Shown piece by piece: positions 23,064 through 34,982 of a DNA stretch of 64,000 nt. The stretch's first letter is position 1. The number at the start of each line of letters is the position of its first letter. Location: the NCBI GenBank assembly GCA_950295325.1, contig OX485808.1, positions 3,908,501 to 3,972,500 on the forward strand. Direction: 5' to 3'. The notes beneath the pieces were generated by a model. It was not told where the DNA came from and ran no database searches. It was given only the letters and a program-made list of their open reading frames with translations. The position numbers and the translations under genes are program-made. Origin of the DNA: Polytrichum commune (lineage: Eukaryota > Streptophyta > Polytrichopsida > Polytrichales > Polytrichaceae).

Positions 23064-25914
23064 GTCCCCTTAACCCTACAACCTTGAACCCTAAATCCAT
23101 ACCTCTTTGAACAGAACGTCAGTTGTTTTCCTCCATCGGATGGCCACAGTTTTGTTCTATACAACTGTTGCTATGATCTTTGCTTAATATGAAGGGCTCC
23201 TTTACGGTAGACCGCAAGTTGAGAGCTCAAACTTGCAATTTGCGGGATTTGTCAAGTTTCAAGCTTTCATCGAAACTCAAACTACGGAGAGCTTGACCAT
23301 TCCTCAAGCTCCCAATAGTTTGAGCGAGTGTAAAGTGGACATGCTCAAGTACTGAGACATTAAGGGGGAGTATGACTAAACAATTTAGGAGAATTCTTGA
23401 TGACAAACCAAAGAATGCTTGAAAATCCATTGACTTGGTAGAGCTCAACATTCGGACCGAGTCAAGTTGAGAGCTTGACAAGTGTAAAGGGGAGGAGTGG
23501 GGTGAAGACGAGTGAGGAAGAGGCTCATTTCCGCCAAATAAAAAGGTTGTTCTTTTCTTCAAAATCTCACTCTCAACCTCTCTAGTCATTAGAACCAACC
23601 ACCTTGACTTGATCATGAATGGAAACCAACTGAAGGTAAATTACTGTACAATACTCCGTATGAAATTTGAGAGCGAGAACATCGTAGTCATAGTTCTGTG
23701 AGACCAATAATCCTTGGAGCTGGAAGGTTTGTGCGAACCTCAGAGAAGCTAGAATCGTCTGCAAGTGAGTCACAAAGCTCTGACCCGCACACCAAGGGAA
23801 CCAGTGAGTTTAAACATTCCTCACTGGACAAGGCCACGTTAATCTTGCTCTTTGGCACCAACTTGCTGCTACGGGGCGACATCCAAAGCATTTCTTCTCT
23901 TTCATGAGGATCTTTAGACTTAACACACTGATCCAAGCGCTGGGACAAAGAAACATTTTCAAACAACAAATGACTGGTTTTCCACCTCCGGTTAATGGCC
24001 GATGACCCATCAAGCTCTCCGAAGTAGTTATGGAGATGCCCACATGGGAGTCACCGAGAATGTCACCGTGGAAATAGTCCTCCGGTTAGGAAGCTTTGCA
24101 CACCCCTTGTTTAACACATGTACCATCATCACCAAGAAGCTCAACATGAAGGCCTACCTATTCCTCTCTTTGGCACTTCACAGTACCGCAGCAAGCCTAG
24201 GTCTTTCCTTGAACTTTCAGGAATTATGCCTGGCTTAATGTCCCAGATATCCCTCACACCTGCGTATACACACCGATATCCGGCCTTCGTAAAGGTCTTT
24301 TCATCAATCCTGATGGCAGCTGCGAATGCAGCCCCGATTGATGGGAGTACGAACAAATCCCAAAGAGCGTAGCCTTCGGAGCAAACCAGGGGGATGTGCT
24401 TCACAATGTTAGTCTTCTTCTTGTTTGCTAGCCATCTGCGCAAATCCTTAGATGCCTGTGGTACTTTTGGGCCACCCCCTTTCGAGGGAGCCTAAAAGTA
24501 TCACACAAGCCCTTCGGTGAAGGTGGCCTGCATTTGCAGGCGCCCAGGCCGAACCCGGATGATAGGTGTATAACGTGAGTAGTTAGATTTTTAAGGGAGA
24601 TTAAATATGCGTCGTAGTACCTCCGGAGGTTAGGCCTTAGTTTTTTACTAGTGTGGCTTTAAACTCCACTAACCAATTTCATATCTAGTTCTAACCTTAA
24701 CCTACAACCTATTCTACGCGCAGACGCACCAGCCTTGAAACCAAGGCAATCCTAATTTGTGAATTGGGATGGTTCTGATACACCCAACCGGGTGTGACTC
24801 ATACCACCCTAACTCAACGAACGGAATAACGACAATTTGATGGACCATTCAATTCTTCCTATTTCTTTATTTAGTTCTATTTAGTTTTCTAAGCGGGGGA
24901 ACTTGGCCTAAGTCCCACCCTTCACACAAATTCCTTCTTAATTACTTACTTTTGTTTGCACGTCCTAACTTACTAATTAACATATTAGGCATCACCCCTT
25001 ACCTCGGGTCTCTTGCCAACAAGGGTTTACGATTTATTTTGTATGTTTTGATTGTTAAATGTGTTTACACTGGATAGACCACGAAATGCAACTCAATGGG
25101 ACCAGGGTGACGGGCGACCTGTAGGTTCAACCTGTTGCGCAATCTTCATAAATTGGGGCCATTACTCCCAATCTATGGGGCCAACAACATAATAGTGGAT
25201 TCGCGGGTCATTAACCCCACCTTTCCACCAACAACATTCAGAGTGGTCGTGTCGGTGATTAATCCGACTTACCACACACGAAACTTGCTAATAAATGAAG
25301 CTACTACCACAAAACATACCAAGGGCCCCGAAAACAATGGAATTGGGTACTCCCTTGGCGGTCAAGTGGTCAAGCCACTTGACCTTACGAGATAGGTGAG
25401 TGGGTTTAGAGATGCGTACCTTAGCCGTGCTCCCTCAAATCCTAAATGGAAGGCTTAAGGTTAGTTAATTTACCTCAATTTTCCTCGGTTGATTTGGGCT
25501 TGATGTAGGCCGAGCCGCTACCTCCTTCCTTGCTCCACTTTCCGAGCGTCGACCTTGCCTCCTTCTTTGTAACTAGTTTGGTAGTAAGCGTACCTTAGTT
25601 AACAATTAAAATATAAAGTGTTATTCTGCCCTGTAATTTAATCCTAAGCATAATATTTATACTTAGTGCACCAAATTATCTTTCCAATGATCTAAAAATC
25701 ACTCTAATCGGATAAGAAATGCAAAAGTTATGAGGGTTGGAAGTGTGAGGTCGATTCAACCGACCCTTCCAACCCACCTATCTACCTTCTAACTTCAAAA
25801 ATTCATAGCACATTCCTTACTACTTGGATCTAGGCTTTCCTTATACCATTGGAAAGCTATGAACAAGCTCTAACTAGAAAAATTATGACATCAGCAGGTT
25901 AAGCTAATAGAAAT

Positions 25915-26280
25915 TCAGCGGACTCCTTGTAACACAGCAGTCAATCAAGAAGGCTTAAACTATGTATCTCGCCTTCAACAATTCATATCTAATTCAAATC
26001 TTATTCAAATCAAACGTTCTATATGACCCTGGAGAGATATTAAAAAGATGTATTTGATAAAAATATGTGATTAGAAAGGTAAGCCGAAGTGAACCCAGCA
26101 GATCCTCTGTAATGCAGCAGTCAACCAAAAGTTCTCAAACTATGTGTCCCATCTTGCACAATTCATATCTAATTCAAATCATGCTCAAATCAAATGTTCT
26201 AAGCCATTTTGGAAAGCTACACAAAAGTTCTACTTGGGAAAAATATAATTTCTTGGAATTAAAATTCCTATTGGGCTCGC
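25915..26280 (+). repeat. Diverged 180-bp duplication inside LTR
   Basis: Both halves contain CAGCAGTCAAYCAA, ACTATGTRTC and the identical AATTCATATCTAATTCAAATC. Similar phrases occur further right (about 26,335). Probably LTR subterminal repeats. Confidence 0.65.
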
Positions 26281-27032
26281 AGGTCTGATCCAGCAGCCGC
26301 TACCCACAAGACCACCCAGTTTTTCTACTCCATCTTTGAAAATCCATAACTAATTGTCATCTCAACCAAATCACAAATGGGAAACGGCTATGGATGGCTA
26401 TATGAAATCTCTCTAAGAGAAAAATGATAAGTATCTTGTTCTAGCTTTTGAACTAAGCCTTCAGGGCATTGGCAGATGAGGTCTATAATGCCTCTACTCA
26501 AAACTCTACCATCCAACCTACCTCTACAAAAGAAGGAATAATTTTGTTGGTGTGTTAATAAACACACAACCTAACTAGGAGAGAGAGAGTAGAGGAGGTT
26601 CTCAAGCCTTTCTTTTAGACCATTGAGAATACATGCTAAAGGATTTTTTCCTAACTACATTGAAGCAGGGCTTCGCCCAAAAACTAGAGAAAGAGAGAGA
26701 GCTACAAGGTGGAAGGAGGGGTTTTTAAACCCTCTCACAAAAGGGTTGGACCCCTCCTCCACCGGATCCATTTTTCAAATTCTTTCCCGAAATTTTGGCT
26801 CGGGGGTTTTCCCGGTTGAGGTTGCCACCCTCTCGCCGAGGTGGCTCCGACAAAAAACCTTTAGAAATCTTTCTAATTTTTCCGCCATCGAGTTGGCAAG
26901 GGGGCAAGTGGGCAAGTAGCCCCCTTGCTCTCTTTCTTTTTTGTCTTCAAAAGTCTTCAAGCCGATTTTATCTTCTTACGTAAAACACCTCCAATAGTCT
27001 TGTGTGCCTCACACTAACTAATAAACTAACAC

Positions 27033-27125
27033 TTGCTTAGCTAGCATTTACTAACATTTGCTTAATAGCTAGCATCTACTAATATTTGCTTAATAGCTAG
27101 CATCTACTAATATTTGCTTAGCTAG
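27033..27125 (+). repeat. 28-bp tandem repeat (TTTGCTTAATAGCTAGCATC unit)
   Basis: Roughly three and a half units, spaced 28 bp in the central ones, of an AGCTAGCAT-containing motif inside the solo LTR. Confidence 0.8.
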
Positions 27126-27904
27126 TTGTTTTTACTAGCTAGCATATTTTTTCTACTTTGCTATCTTCTAGCACTACTTAGTTTCATTTTGACCTTCCTT
27201 CTTCTAGGCTAAATGCTAAATGAACTAATTTTTCCTAAATTCCCTATCAATTCTAACTTTTAATGCTAACATTCTAACTAAAAGTGATCCCGTAGAGTGG
27301 TGGACCACTCAAAGGGTTCACAATGCCTCTGTTAAGAAATCATCCCTATGCATATACACGAAGAGCATCGGTGGCCACACCAACGAACACTCATCTAGGG
27401 GCTCGTAATCACCACGAACGAGAGCTTTGAACGTACTTCTTACGCTTCGAAACATCGACATTATAATCTTAAAAGCTTGACTTTGATCCTACGAGCTAAA
27501 GATTTCCCCCTAGGACCTTCTTCAACTCAATTTTGTCTACCAGCATTCTCGATGTTGCATCACATGTGAAGATTGTAATAGTGTGAAAAACGTATCTTCA
27601 CCGGTAAAACCTATAGTCAAGAAAAAAGAAGTGCAAGATGAGGTGGGAACTCAAGCGCCTCTACTACATGCTTCGTTCGCACCTTATACCCTGGTGCCAA
27701 TAATTGAACCCTTGTAAGATTCGCAACTTTGTCACCTTCTCTAGAAAATTTCAGTGATCCGCATCCATACCGAACTGTTCCACTTCGTGAATGGTTCCAT
27801 CGACATTCAATCTCTCCATGTACATATTAGCAATGAATACACCTTCATGAACCTAAATGTTTGGTGGCTACTGGTTTAAGAGTAAGAACAAGACTATTGT
27901 AGTT

Positions 27905-28720
27905 GATTTATGGAAAACTAAACCCTAAACCCTAACCCTGCTGCACAACTCGCTGACAGGAGGAAGAGCACGAGCTATACCTATACAACATTGCACACAG
28001 AGAGAAGGAACTCCAGGTCTCTACCAAACCCACGCTACATTCACACTAGCTATCAACTAGGCCAGCATGCTCTTGGGTGACAACACTCACCTAATTGGCA
28101 CTAACTGTCGCTAAGATTGCAAGTGTTGCTGAATTCTAGTTGAATAATTTCACTGCAACACGCTCACAAATTAAACTCTAATTCTACTCTTTCCCAGTTC
28201 CAACTCCCTCGGATGGCGCATCTCAACTGGGCAAACATTGAATGTTAGCATCTAGAGGAAAGTGAGCAACACAAAGACAACTTCGCCTCTTCCTCTATCT
28301 CTCTGTGCCTCCTCATGCGTGGGTACATGGAGCTCTGACTTTCATTGTATCATTCCACTCCAAGAATTCTTCATTCACTCTCTGCAAGAAGCCTCATGGT
28401 GTAGGATTGTTCTCATGTATTGGCAATTCTGGAGCACATGCTCTGTGTACAAGAATCTCATTGAACACGGACTCAGTTGCGATCATCTCCCTCGCCCTTC
28501 CACCTTCTACAGATCTTCACAGCTCTAACTCTTTCCAAAAGTGCAACTTTAGGAAATTAAACAATAATGGTCAATGGTTTCACAGAATTCGCCTTGGCAT
28601 CTCAGTGAATGTGAACCTCGTACAATAAATTTTGCACAAATGGATTTCCACTCTTGGGTGTCTTTTAGAAGAAAAAAAACTGGATTGCATCTTTGATTCA
28701 AATTGTCAAGGGTAGAGTGA
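27905..28720 (+). repeat. Dispersed repeat family, copy B, with telomere-like motif
   Basis: Begins at a telomere-like run (27,917-27,939) and matches copy A at 100-1,065. It then continues without A's insertion into the GTACAATAAA block (about 28,620) and a TTGGATTGCATNTTG-like block that copy A shows at about 2,262. The unbroken order confirms that A's 1,066-2,184 segment is an insertion. No conserved ORF. Confidence 0.65.
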
Positions 28721-29453
28721 AGTGGCACTGTAGCACTGGGGCCCACACCCGGTGACAAGTGGATGGAATTCGTGAGGTGAGGCCGCGTGGAGTTGGATGG
28801 AATTGGATGAAAGCATGGTGCAGATTCTCATCCAATTAGCCAACCTAATCCATGTCACCTTGATCCAAAGAAAAAAATTAAAAACAATTGGGGCTAGTTG
28901 TAGATCTGTGTGTCATTCGGGGAACTCTGGTGGCTAACCCTTATCGTCCCTAGGGCTTTATGTATAATCAAGATCAATCATAAAGTGGAATTTTTTAGTT
29001 TTTTTTAATGATATGAAACATTTATGAAGCGAAATTATTGACACAAAGTTGAAGAACACATTTATACAGTTGGACCTTCTATATGAGTTCATGAGCTTCG
29101 TGTAAGTATTTTCAAAGAGAGACTTGGATAAAATTTTATAGTATGAAAATGACAATTGTTTGTCAGTATATAAGATTTGTTATGTGCTATTAGTGGGGGG
29201 TGCTAGGTTGGACATAGTTAGAGGGCTAGCCCTCGTATTGGCTAAGGGGAGGGGGTTGTTGTTAACTAGGGATTTATATGGTAGGTGTTGATGTACACAT
29301 GCAGCAAGTGGATGTGAGCAGGTGTCCAGTTGGATGGAATTACCAATTCACAATCCCCGTTGGGAAGGCGGCACTCCAATTAGCGGTAGCGCCCACCAAG
29401 ATCTACGAGGGAGATTGATGCCCCACCATGTGACTTCACTTTTCCTTTGCATG

Positions 29454-29690
29454 TTGTCTTGCACATGGTTCATGGGAGTCTTGCAATCTCCCAATAATGC
29501 CACATTTTGCCTGTAAGAATCATGGAGGGAAACTCTTGTGTAATTTTCTCATGTCTTGCATAGGGTTCATAGGAGTTTTGCAATCTCCATGCAATACCGC
29601 ATTTTCCTTGTAAGAATCATGGAGGGTAAATTCTTGTGTAATTCTCTCACATCTTGCACAGGTAGGGAGGTTCATGGGACTTCTCGGGGA
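29454..29690 (+). repeat. About 100-bp tandem repeat, 2.3 copies
   Basis: Units share TTCATGGGAGT, GCAATCTCC, AAGAATCATGGAGGG and CTTGTGTAATT blocks, spaced about 97-100 bp. Confidence 0.75.
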
Positions 29691-30386
29691 GGTGACTATC
29701 GGAATTTTAGAAAACCATGTGAGATATAAAAAAAATTAAAAAAAATTAATTCGTTTAGGGTCAATTTAATTCGTTTAGGGTAAAATTTATAATTTCGTTA
29801 GATCTACCATAGCATTGGAAATATGTCCCCTATATGATTATATGTGAAATAGGGTGGTGGATAATTCCTTCATTTTACTAATCAGTAGACAAAAGATAGG
29901 GTCATAAACATAGGATCACCCTAACCTTGTATTGATTGCCCTTTTGCTACAACAACCCTTTCTAGATGATCGATGGTGCGCTATAGCATTTGGTAACCTT
30001 ACCGTGGTAATATTGGAGGATTGTGCTTTACCTTGGAGGGAGACAAGGTGGAGTGGTTGGAGATTCTACAGGTTGCCCCTCATGCCATCTGCTAGTTTTA
30101 GATATTTGTTATCATTGGTGCTAAACCTCTCACAATTGATAAGTTTTAACATCACATTGTAAAGGATGTTGAACATGTATCTTGATAGTATTGGAGGGTG
30201 CATAGTTGTATCCTAACCCTTCACATTGTACATATTTATTTTAAGGTTTAAATGGGATTATAGTTGGATGTGTTTATGAATACAGTTATAGTAATTGCTT
30301 TTAAATTTTGTATTTAGCTTTCTTGAATTTGAATGCAACCTTGTTTTTTTGGAGTAGGTAGTTGTGCAAAATTTCATGTCTTATCA

Positions 30387-30464
30387 CAACTGATTATATT
30401 TCTTGTTTTGTTCTATGTGTGTTTACAACTGATTATATTTCTTGTTTTGTTCTATGTGTGTTTA
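30387..30464 (+). repeat. Perfect 39-bp tandem duplication
   Basis: CAACTGATTATATTTCTTGT through GTGTGTTTA is present twice without a mismatch, spaced 39 bp. This is a very recent slippage event. Confidence 0.95.
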
Positions 30465-30917
30465 CAACTTATCTATTTCAACTTGTATATTTTGTTATCT
30501 TTATGTTTATTGGTATCCTTGTAACTAGTATTCAAGTGCTATTGGTTGTGTGTTGAATGGTATTTTGAATGATTTAGGATTGGTATTACTAATTGAAACC
30601 GAATGAATGAAAATTTTAATGATATGGAATGTTTGTTGCTCACATAGTCGGTTTTGCAATGCTATAATATTGTGTTCACTATCTAGTACTTGTACGATTT
30701 ATTTCCAAAAAAAAAATTGTGCCAAAAAATCAGCCTCTCTAGAAAATTACAAACAAATATAGGGCATTTAAAAATATGTCAAAGTAGCTTTTTATATACA
30801 AATAAAGAGGGAAAAATATTGAGAGGTGCATAAATATCCCCCCATTAAATACCTCATTATCGCACGTGCTTACAAAACATAAAGGGGGTGTGATTGCCCT
30901 GAGTGGAACTTCTACAA

Positions 30918-31040
30918 GGGTTTAGGGTTTAGGGTTTTAGGGTTAGCTTCTCATTTGACACATAGTTCCAAACTCCCCTCGCCCTTCCACTTCCTACACA
31001 TCTACACCACTTCACTCCAAGATTACAAGTTGATGTTGAT
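30918..31040 (+). repeat. Dispersed repeat family, partial copy C
   Basis: A G-rich telomere-like run (30,918-30,945) is joined to CTTCTCATTT and CCCTCGCCCTTCCAC blocks that match copy A at 943-1,040. Here the telomere-like motif is in the opposite orientation and directly abuts the distal part of the family, so the copy is internally deleted or rearranged. Confidence 0.55.
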
Positions 31041-31439
31041 GGTCTTTGCACTCCAAGTGGACAAAAGACTAGTCAATTATGCAAGCTCATGTACAACATA
31101 TCATGTAATGCACTACATATTGTCTATTTATATGCATGTGATATGTTTTATTCAACTACAACCAATCCACTTGTACATAAATGATGGTCAATTAACCTTA
31201 TAAGCCATGTTTTTTTTTTACTAATAAACCCTAACAAATGGTTTTATCCACTAAGGGTACCACATCTCCATCATAGGAACTTAATAAAGCCAATGACATT
31301 ATGTATATTTGACTAATTGACCTCATGAAATGATTCATTTACTGGAAACTAACTAGCCTCATTATGTTTCACTTATTCCACATGGTCAATTACTATCTAC
31401 CAAGTCAGGAATGCTACGATGTGAGCGGTGAGCGGTGAG

Positions 31440-33900
31440 CAGATCTCGTGAGCAGAAAATCAAAATTTAAAACTCCACTTTAAAGAAAGTTAGGACCCTT
31501 ATGACCGTGGATTTTGCACATATTTCAAGAATATTTCCCAAATTTATTGACAAAAAGAACCTATATCCGTGGTGGAGGAACCTATACTGTATTTGCTTCC
31601 ACCTTCTATTACAAGGTTTGTAGGTTGGGAATGGGTCTCGGATGGTTACAGGTTGTCATTTGAGGTGGACTAAGTCCCACTTGGAGAAGGCCTACGATCC
31701 GAGGCCTCATGGCTTGAGCCCCTAAATTCTGATTGTGTTTTAAAGTTGGTGGTTTTTTGGTGGGTCTTGGCATTACAAGTGGAGGGGCTATGTAAGCCTC
31801 AATCCTCCTCACCCTTCGATTGCGTCCTAGTCCGGGTGAGGAATCATGGGCTACACCTCAAATTGCAATTCACATGTGCAAGCAAGGGAAGAAGATCGGG
31901 AGAAGTGGTGTATATAACACCTTTTTCTTTCTTTCATTAACTTGCAAGCATTTACAAATGCTTGAACACCACACACATCATCAATCACTAATGATCACCT
32001 ACATCCCTCCCCTCATCTAGCCTAATTGCACCTTCCTTCCCAACCGAATAATTAAGCTCTTCATCTGCCTCCTACCTAATACCAACCCAACCTTCCTCTC
32101 AATATTGACCCCTGGACCACCCTCTGCACCTGGCGGTTGTCCCAGGCTCCTTGGGGTTCCAACAGATCCTCAAAGCCCACCTTCAAATTTCTACGCTTGC
32201 TTCTTCAAACTAACCTCCTATTCCAGCAATAATCATCTCGTGCCACCTGACTAGAAGCTCCATGTCCTAGGAATATTGCCCCTGGTTACCCTTCTGATCT
32301 CGCTCAGCTTGGGTTATAACCAACCCTCGCACTTTCTTATTCTTTGTCTACGTCCTCTTCGTCAATTCTGGCGCATCCTCTTGCATTCTCTGATCTGAAC
32401 TCAACCCTTTGCGATACTTACCATTGCACTTGATGTTGCGAGGCTGGTTAGAAGTGTTTGTACCTCTGAAGATTATCCGCTCCTTGCCGAAACCTTCGTG
32501 TGTGGCGCACTACTCCATCAGCAGATAGGCTGCCCTTCGCTCTTCACTCAATTATGGACAGTCTTTCGAGCTCCGATTGCCAGCCAGGGTTGGGATAAGG
32601 AACTCATGAAGCCCCCACCGCCCATTTCGAGTGGCGATTCCCCAAGGTTTCGGCATTATCAACCTGCCGTGGCTCTGCATCGTAGTTCCAGACAAGTATA
32701 TACAACCGCCAGTGGCCGCTGGGGCCACACGCACACACAACAACGGTGACCCTACTCCCTTGCAACGGTTGTTCTCCCTAACCAATCCAACTTCTACCAA
32801 CTTCCTTGATCTTCATAGCAAGTCGGACATGGGGCTGCAGCAGCAACCCACTGCCACCTCCCACGGTTTCAAGCCCACAAGATTCAAGGATGATGCGGTT
32901 GTGCCCCAAGCCTCGACAATGCGTTGCTTAATCCGATTCCGCTCCCCGGCATTGTCTTCCCTCTTGCACATCAGTGAGTCACCGGAGTGCCTTGGGCTCG
33001 GGCAAACACCAAAAACCCGGCGATAAAGTTCCCCTCTGGCTGTCTGCTACGACCACCCTTCTTTCAGTCGAATGGTTGCGGTCCCCCGTCTTGAATCCTA
33101 GCAGCACGGGAATTTCTTTCGGGGAGATCTGTAAGCTCTTCGCATCAGAGTACCTTTCTACGTCGATTTGTCCGCTCACTCTCGCTATCTCTCTCGCCTC
33201 CTGGATCTTCCTATCAGTGCATCCGTCTCCTTCCCCGTAACACCGTTCGTGGTCCATGCGTTCACTCCCCTCCCTACTACCCAGTCTGCGACCCCTCCGT
33301 GCTCCAGAAGGGAGAACATTGGGGCATGCCTATTGTCGTTCTTCTTCTAGGCAGAGCTCCCGCATCCCTGCTCATCGCCCTTCTCGCAAAGCTCCCGCGG
33401 GCAGAGCTTCCGCATCCCTCATAGAGAGCTCTCTCTCTCTCCTCCGTTGGCTCGTCACAGCCGCACCCGATCATCTCCCCCTGCAGCCAAAGACCAGACA
33501 CCCGAAAACACACCTCCCCACCGAAACCACTCCTTCCACTCTCTACCTCTCTCCCGAGCAGGGCTTCTCCCCTCTGCCCTTTTCCTCCTCCTCTACCCTT
33601 GAACATGCATAATGAGCTCTCTACCTCCTACCTCCCGAGACCCCTCCAACCTCTACCTTTTTTCCCGGGTTGCCCGGCATCTTTCGGGCCGCCCGAGAGA
33701 AAAAACGGGTTAAGACCTTTTCTTTTGGCCTCTCCTCCTTTCCAACCCACTTTCCCTCTTCTTCTCTTGACTTCTTCTCCCCCTAGGCCCCTAGATAACT
33801 CAAACTCATTGATAGATAGATAAACACATAAGATAAAATAAAAGTAACCCCCCATAGTTGTTAGCAAGTAATCACGCTCGTGTTATGGTATAAGTTGAGG
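31440..33900. other. GC-richer interior of MULE, no firm gene
   Basis: From about 32.1 to 33.7 kb the sequence is clearly GC-richer than its surroundings and open in several frames on both strands (for example minus 33,257-32,979). No frame is favoured and no domain is seen. GCAGAGCTCCCGC and GCAGAGCTTCCGC form a local repeat near 33,350-33,410. It may be captured genic or retroelement sequence. Confidence 0.35.
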
Positions 33901-33914
33901 TTTGTTGTGGTTGT

Positions 33915-34040
33915 GGTCACCAAGTCATGTTTCCTCGGTTGGTTGAGGGAGGGAATTTGTACAACACTTAAGCGGTCCGGGTTCGATCCCCATAGACTCC
34001 GTTTGACCGCTTAAGGTGTTTATACATGACTTGGTGCTGC
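33915..34040 (+). repeat. tRNA-like (SINE-like) double hairpin
   Basis: GGTTCGATCCC at 33,980-33,990 is a perfect tRNA B box (T-arm). A possible A-box-like TTGGTTGAGG lies about 40 bp upstream. The B box sits in the loop of AACACTTAAGCGGTC paired with GACCGCTTAAGGTGTT. An outer pair ACCAAGTCATGT and ACATGACTTGGT (33,919-33,930 and 34,024-34,035) encloses it. This could be a SINE fragment or a tRNA remnant captured in a foldback. It does not fold as a full cloverleaf. Confidence 0.4.
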
Positions 34041-34449
34041 TAGTGAATTCTAGGCAGGAAATTAGTACCCAACCAACCGACGCTTACTCCTCTTCCTGAG
34101 CTATTCATGTAACTATCGTTCAATAAATAACGGTCATCATTATGACCCCTCCTTTATTCTATTGGCTTTTCTTGGTTTTTCGAAGTACGTTTTTACTAGA
34201 CTCTCCATTAAACGCTTATGTATTCACCTCCCCTTTCTTTCATAAGGTTAATTTCACTTCTAGCTCCTAATTACCTCTTAGCCTACTTTTACCGGAATAT
34301 TCAACGCCTCACCTTTCTCATCACTTGATAATTCCATCAAGCGTGAAATTAACGTATTAGCCATGTTGTTGTGATTAAGGATTAATGTGAGCACGATTTC
34401 GGGCTCACAGGCTACTTTGCAGAAGGCCTCAGATCCGAGGTCTGTTGGC

Positions 34450-34790
34450 CTTGGGGTTTGTTGTTTGATTTGAGGCCAAGTTTATGGTTTCAGGTTGAAT
34501 GAAGGCATGCCATGTTTGGGTTTCATGTTTAGCTACATTCAACCTGACTCCATAAATTTGACCTCAAATCAATGGTCTCAATTTGGGTCTCGACATGCCC
34601 AATGGCTTAGATTTCATGTTCGGTCTCGGCATGGCCACTTTGGACAAGGCCTAGGGGTTTTATGTTTGACTTGAATTCAAGTTAATGGTTACCGGTTCAA
34701 AGTGGGCATGCCATGTTTGGGTTTCATGCTTAGCTACATTCAAACTGACACCATACATTTGACATCAAATAATTGGTTTCTGGTTTAGTG
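34450..34790. repeat. Two diverged copies of a palindromic 115-bp unit
   Basis: Each unit has GGCATGCCATGTTTGGGTTTC in the centre, flanked by arms such as GTTTATGG..AGGTTGAAT and ATTCAACCTG..CCATAAAT. Copies are at about 34,470-34,585 and 34,665-34,785. Confidence 0.65.
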
Positions 34791-34982
34791 TCGTTGGTGC
34801 ACACTTTAGCGAACTTATAGACCATTGTGTAATATAGGTGTGTAATATAACCGCAGCGAGACCCAGCTCATGCTGCACAAAGAGAGAACAAGAACGAGGA
34901 AACCCAATTTTGAAATGAAAATGAAATTAATAAGTTGGACAAGATGTTTTGGACCAAAGAAATGAACTAGAGCTAGACAAAT

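Larger units (their letters stand above)
24457..27322. mobile_element. 2.87-kb solo-LTR-like insertion, 5-bp duplication
   Basis: Copy P gives the uninterrupted sequence, so the boundaries are exact. The insert starts TGTGGTAC and ends GTTCACA (TG...CA), and ATGCC is duplicated at 24,452-24,456 and 27,323-27,327. A 5-bp duplication with TG...CA ends indicates an LTR retrotransposon product. No second LTR, primer site or protein is inside, so a long solo LTR formed by recombination fits best. Interior repeats: about 180-bp duplication (25,915-26,280) and 28-bp units (27,033-27,125). Confidence 0.8.
23688..27850 (-). pseudogene. Broken host or TE gene copy M, split by an LTR
   Basis: On the minus strand this locus contains the same 840-bp block as copy P (27,710-27,328 plus 24,456-23,998). 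It extends it at both sides: upstream about 27,850-27,740 reads VFIANMYMERLNVDGTIHEV, and downstream 23,969-23,688 is an open frame beginning MLFENVSLSQRLDQC and rich in Ser/Glu. The longer extent suggests M is the donor and P the derivative. The gene is disrupted by the insertion at 24,457-27,322. Family not recognised; phrases such as LVWPPM and YALWDLF are conserved between the two copies. Confidence 0.45.
28721..30917. other. Gene-free stretch
   Basis: No exon could be supported. It holds a GATGGAATT-rich patch (28,760-28,810), GGTGCTAGG-type G-rich sequence near 29,200, and the two tandem repeats listed next. AT-rich with runs of A and T. Confidence 0.4.

Noticed and set aside
23361-23380. 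Polypurine tract AAGGGGGAG, as before a 3' LTR
   Set aside because: No LTR pair, TG...CA ends or polyprotein could be found around it.
32498-33867. Several 60-130 codon ORFs in the GC-rich MULE interior
   Set aside because: Frames are open on both strands with no preferred one, and no domain, splice chain or repeat of known retroelements was recognisable.
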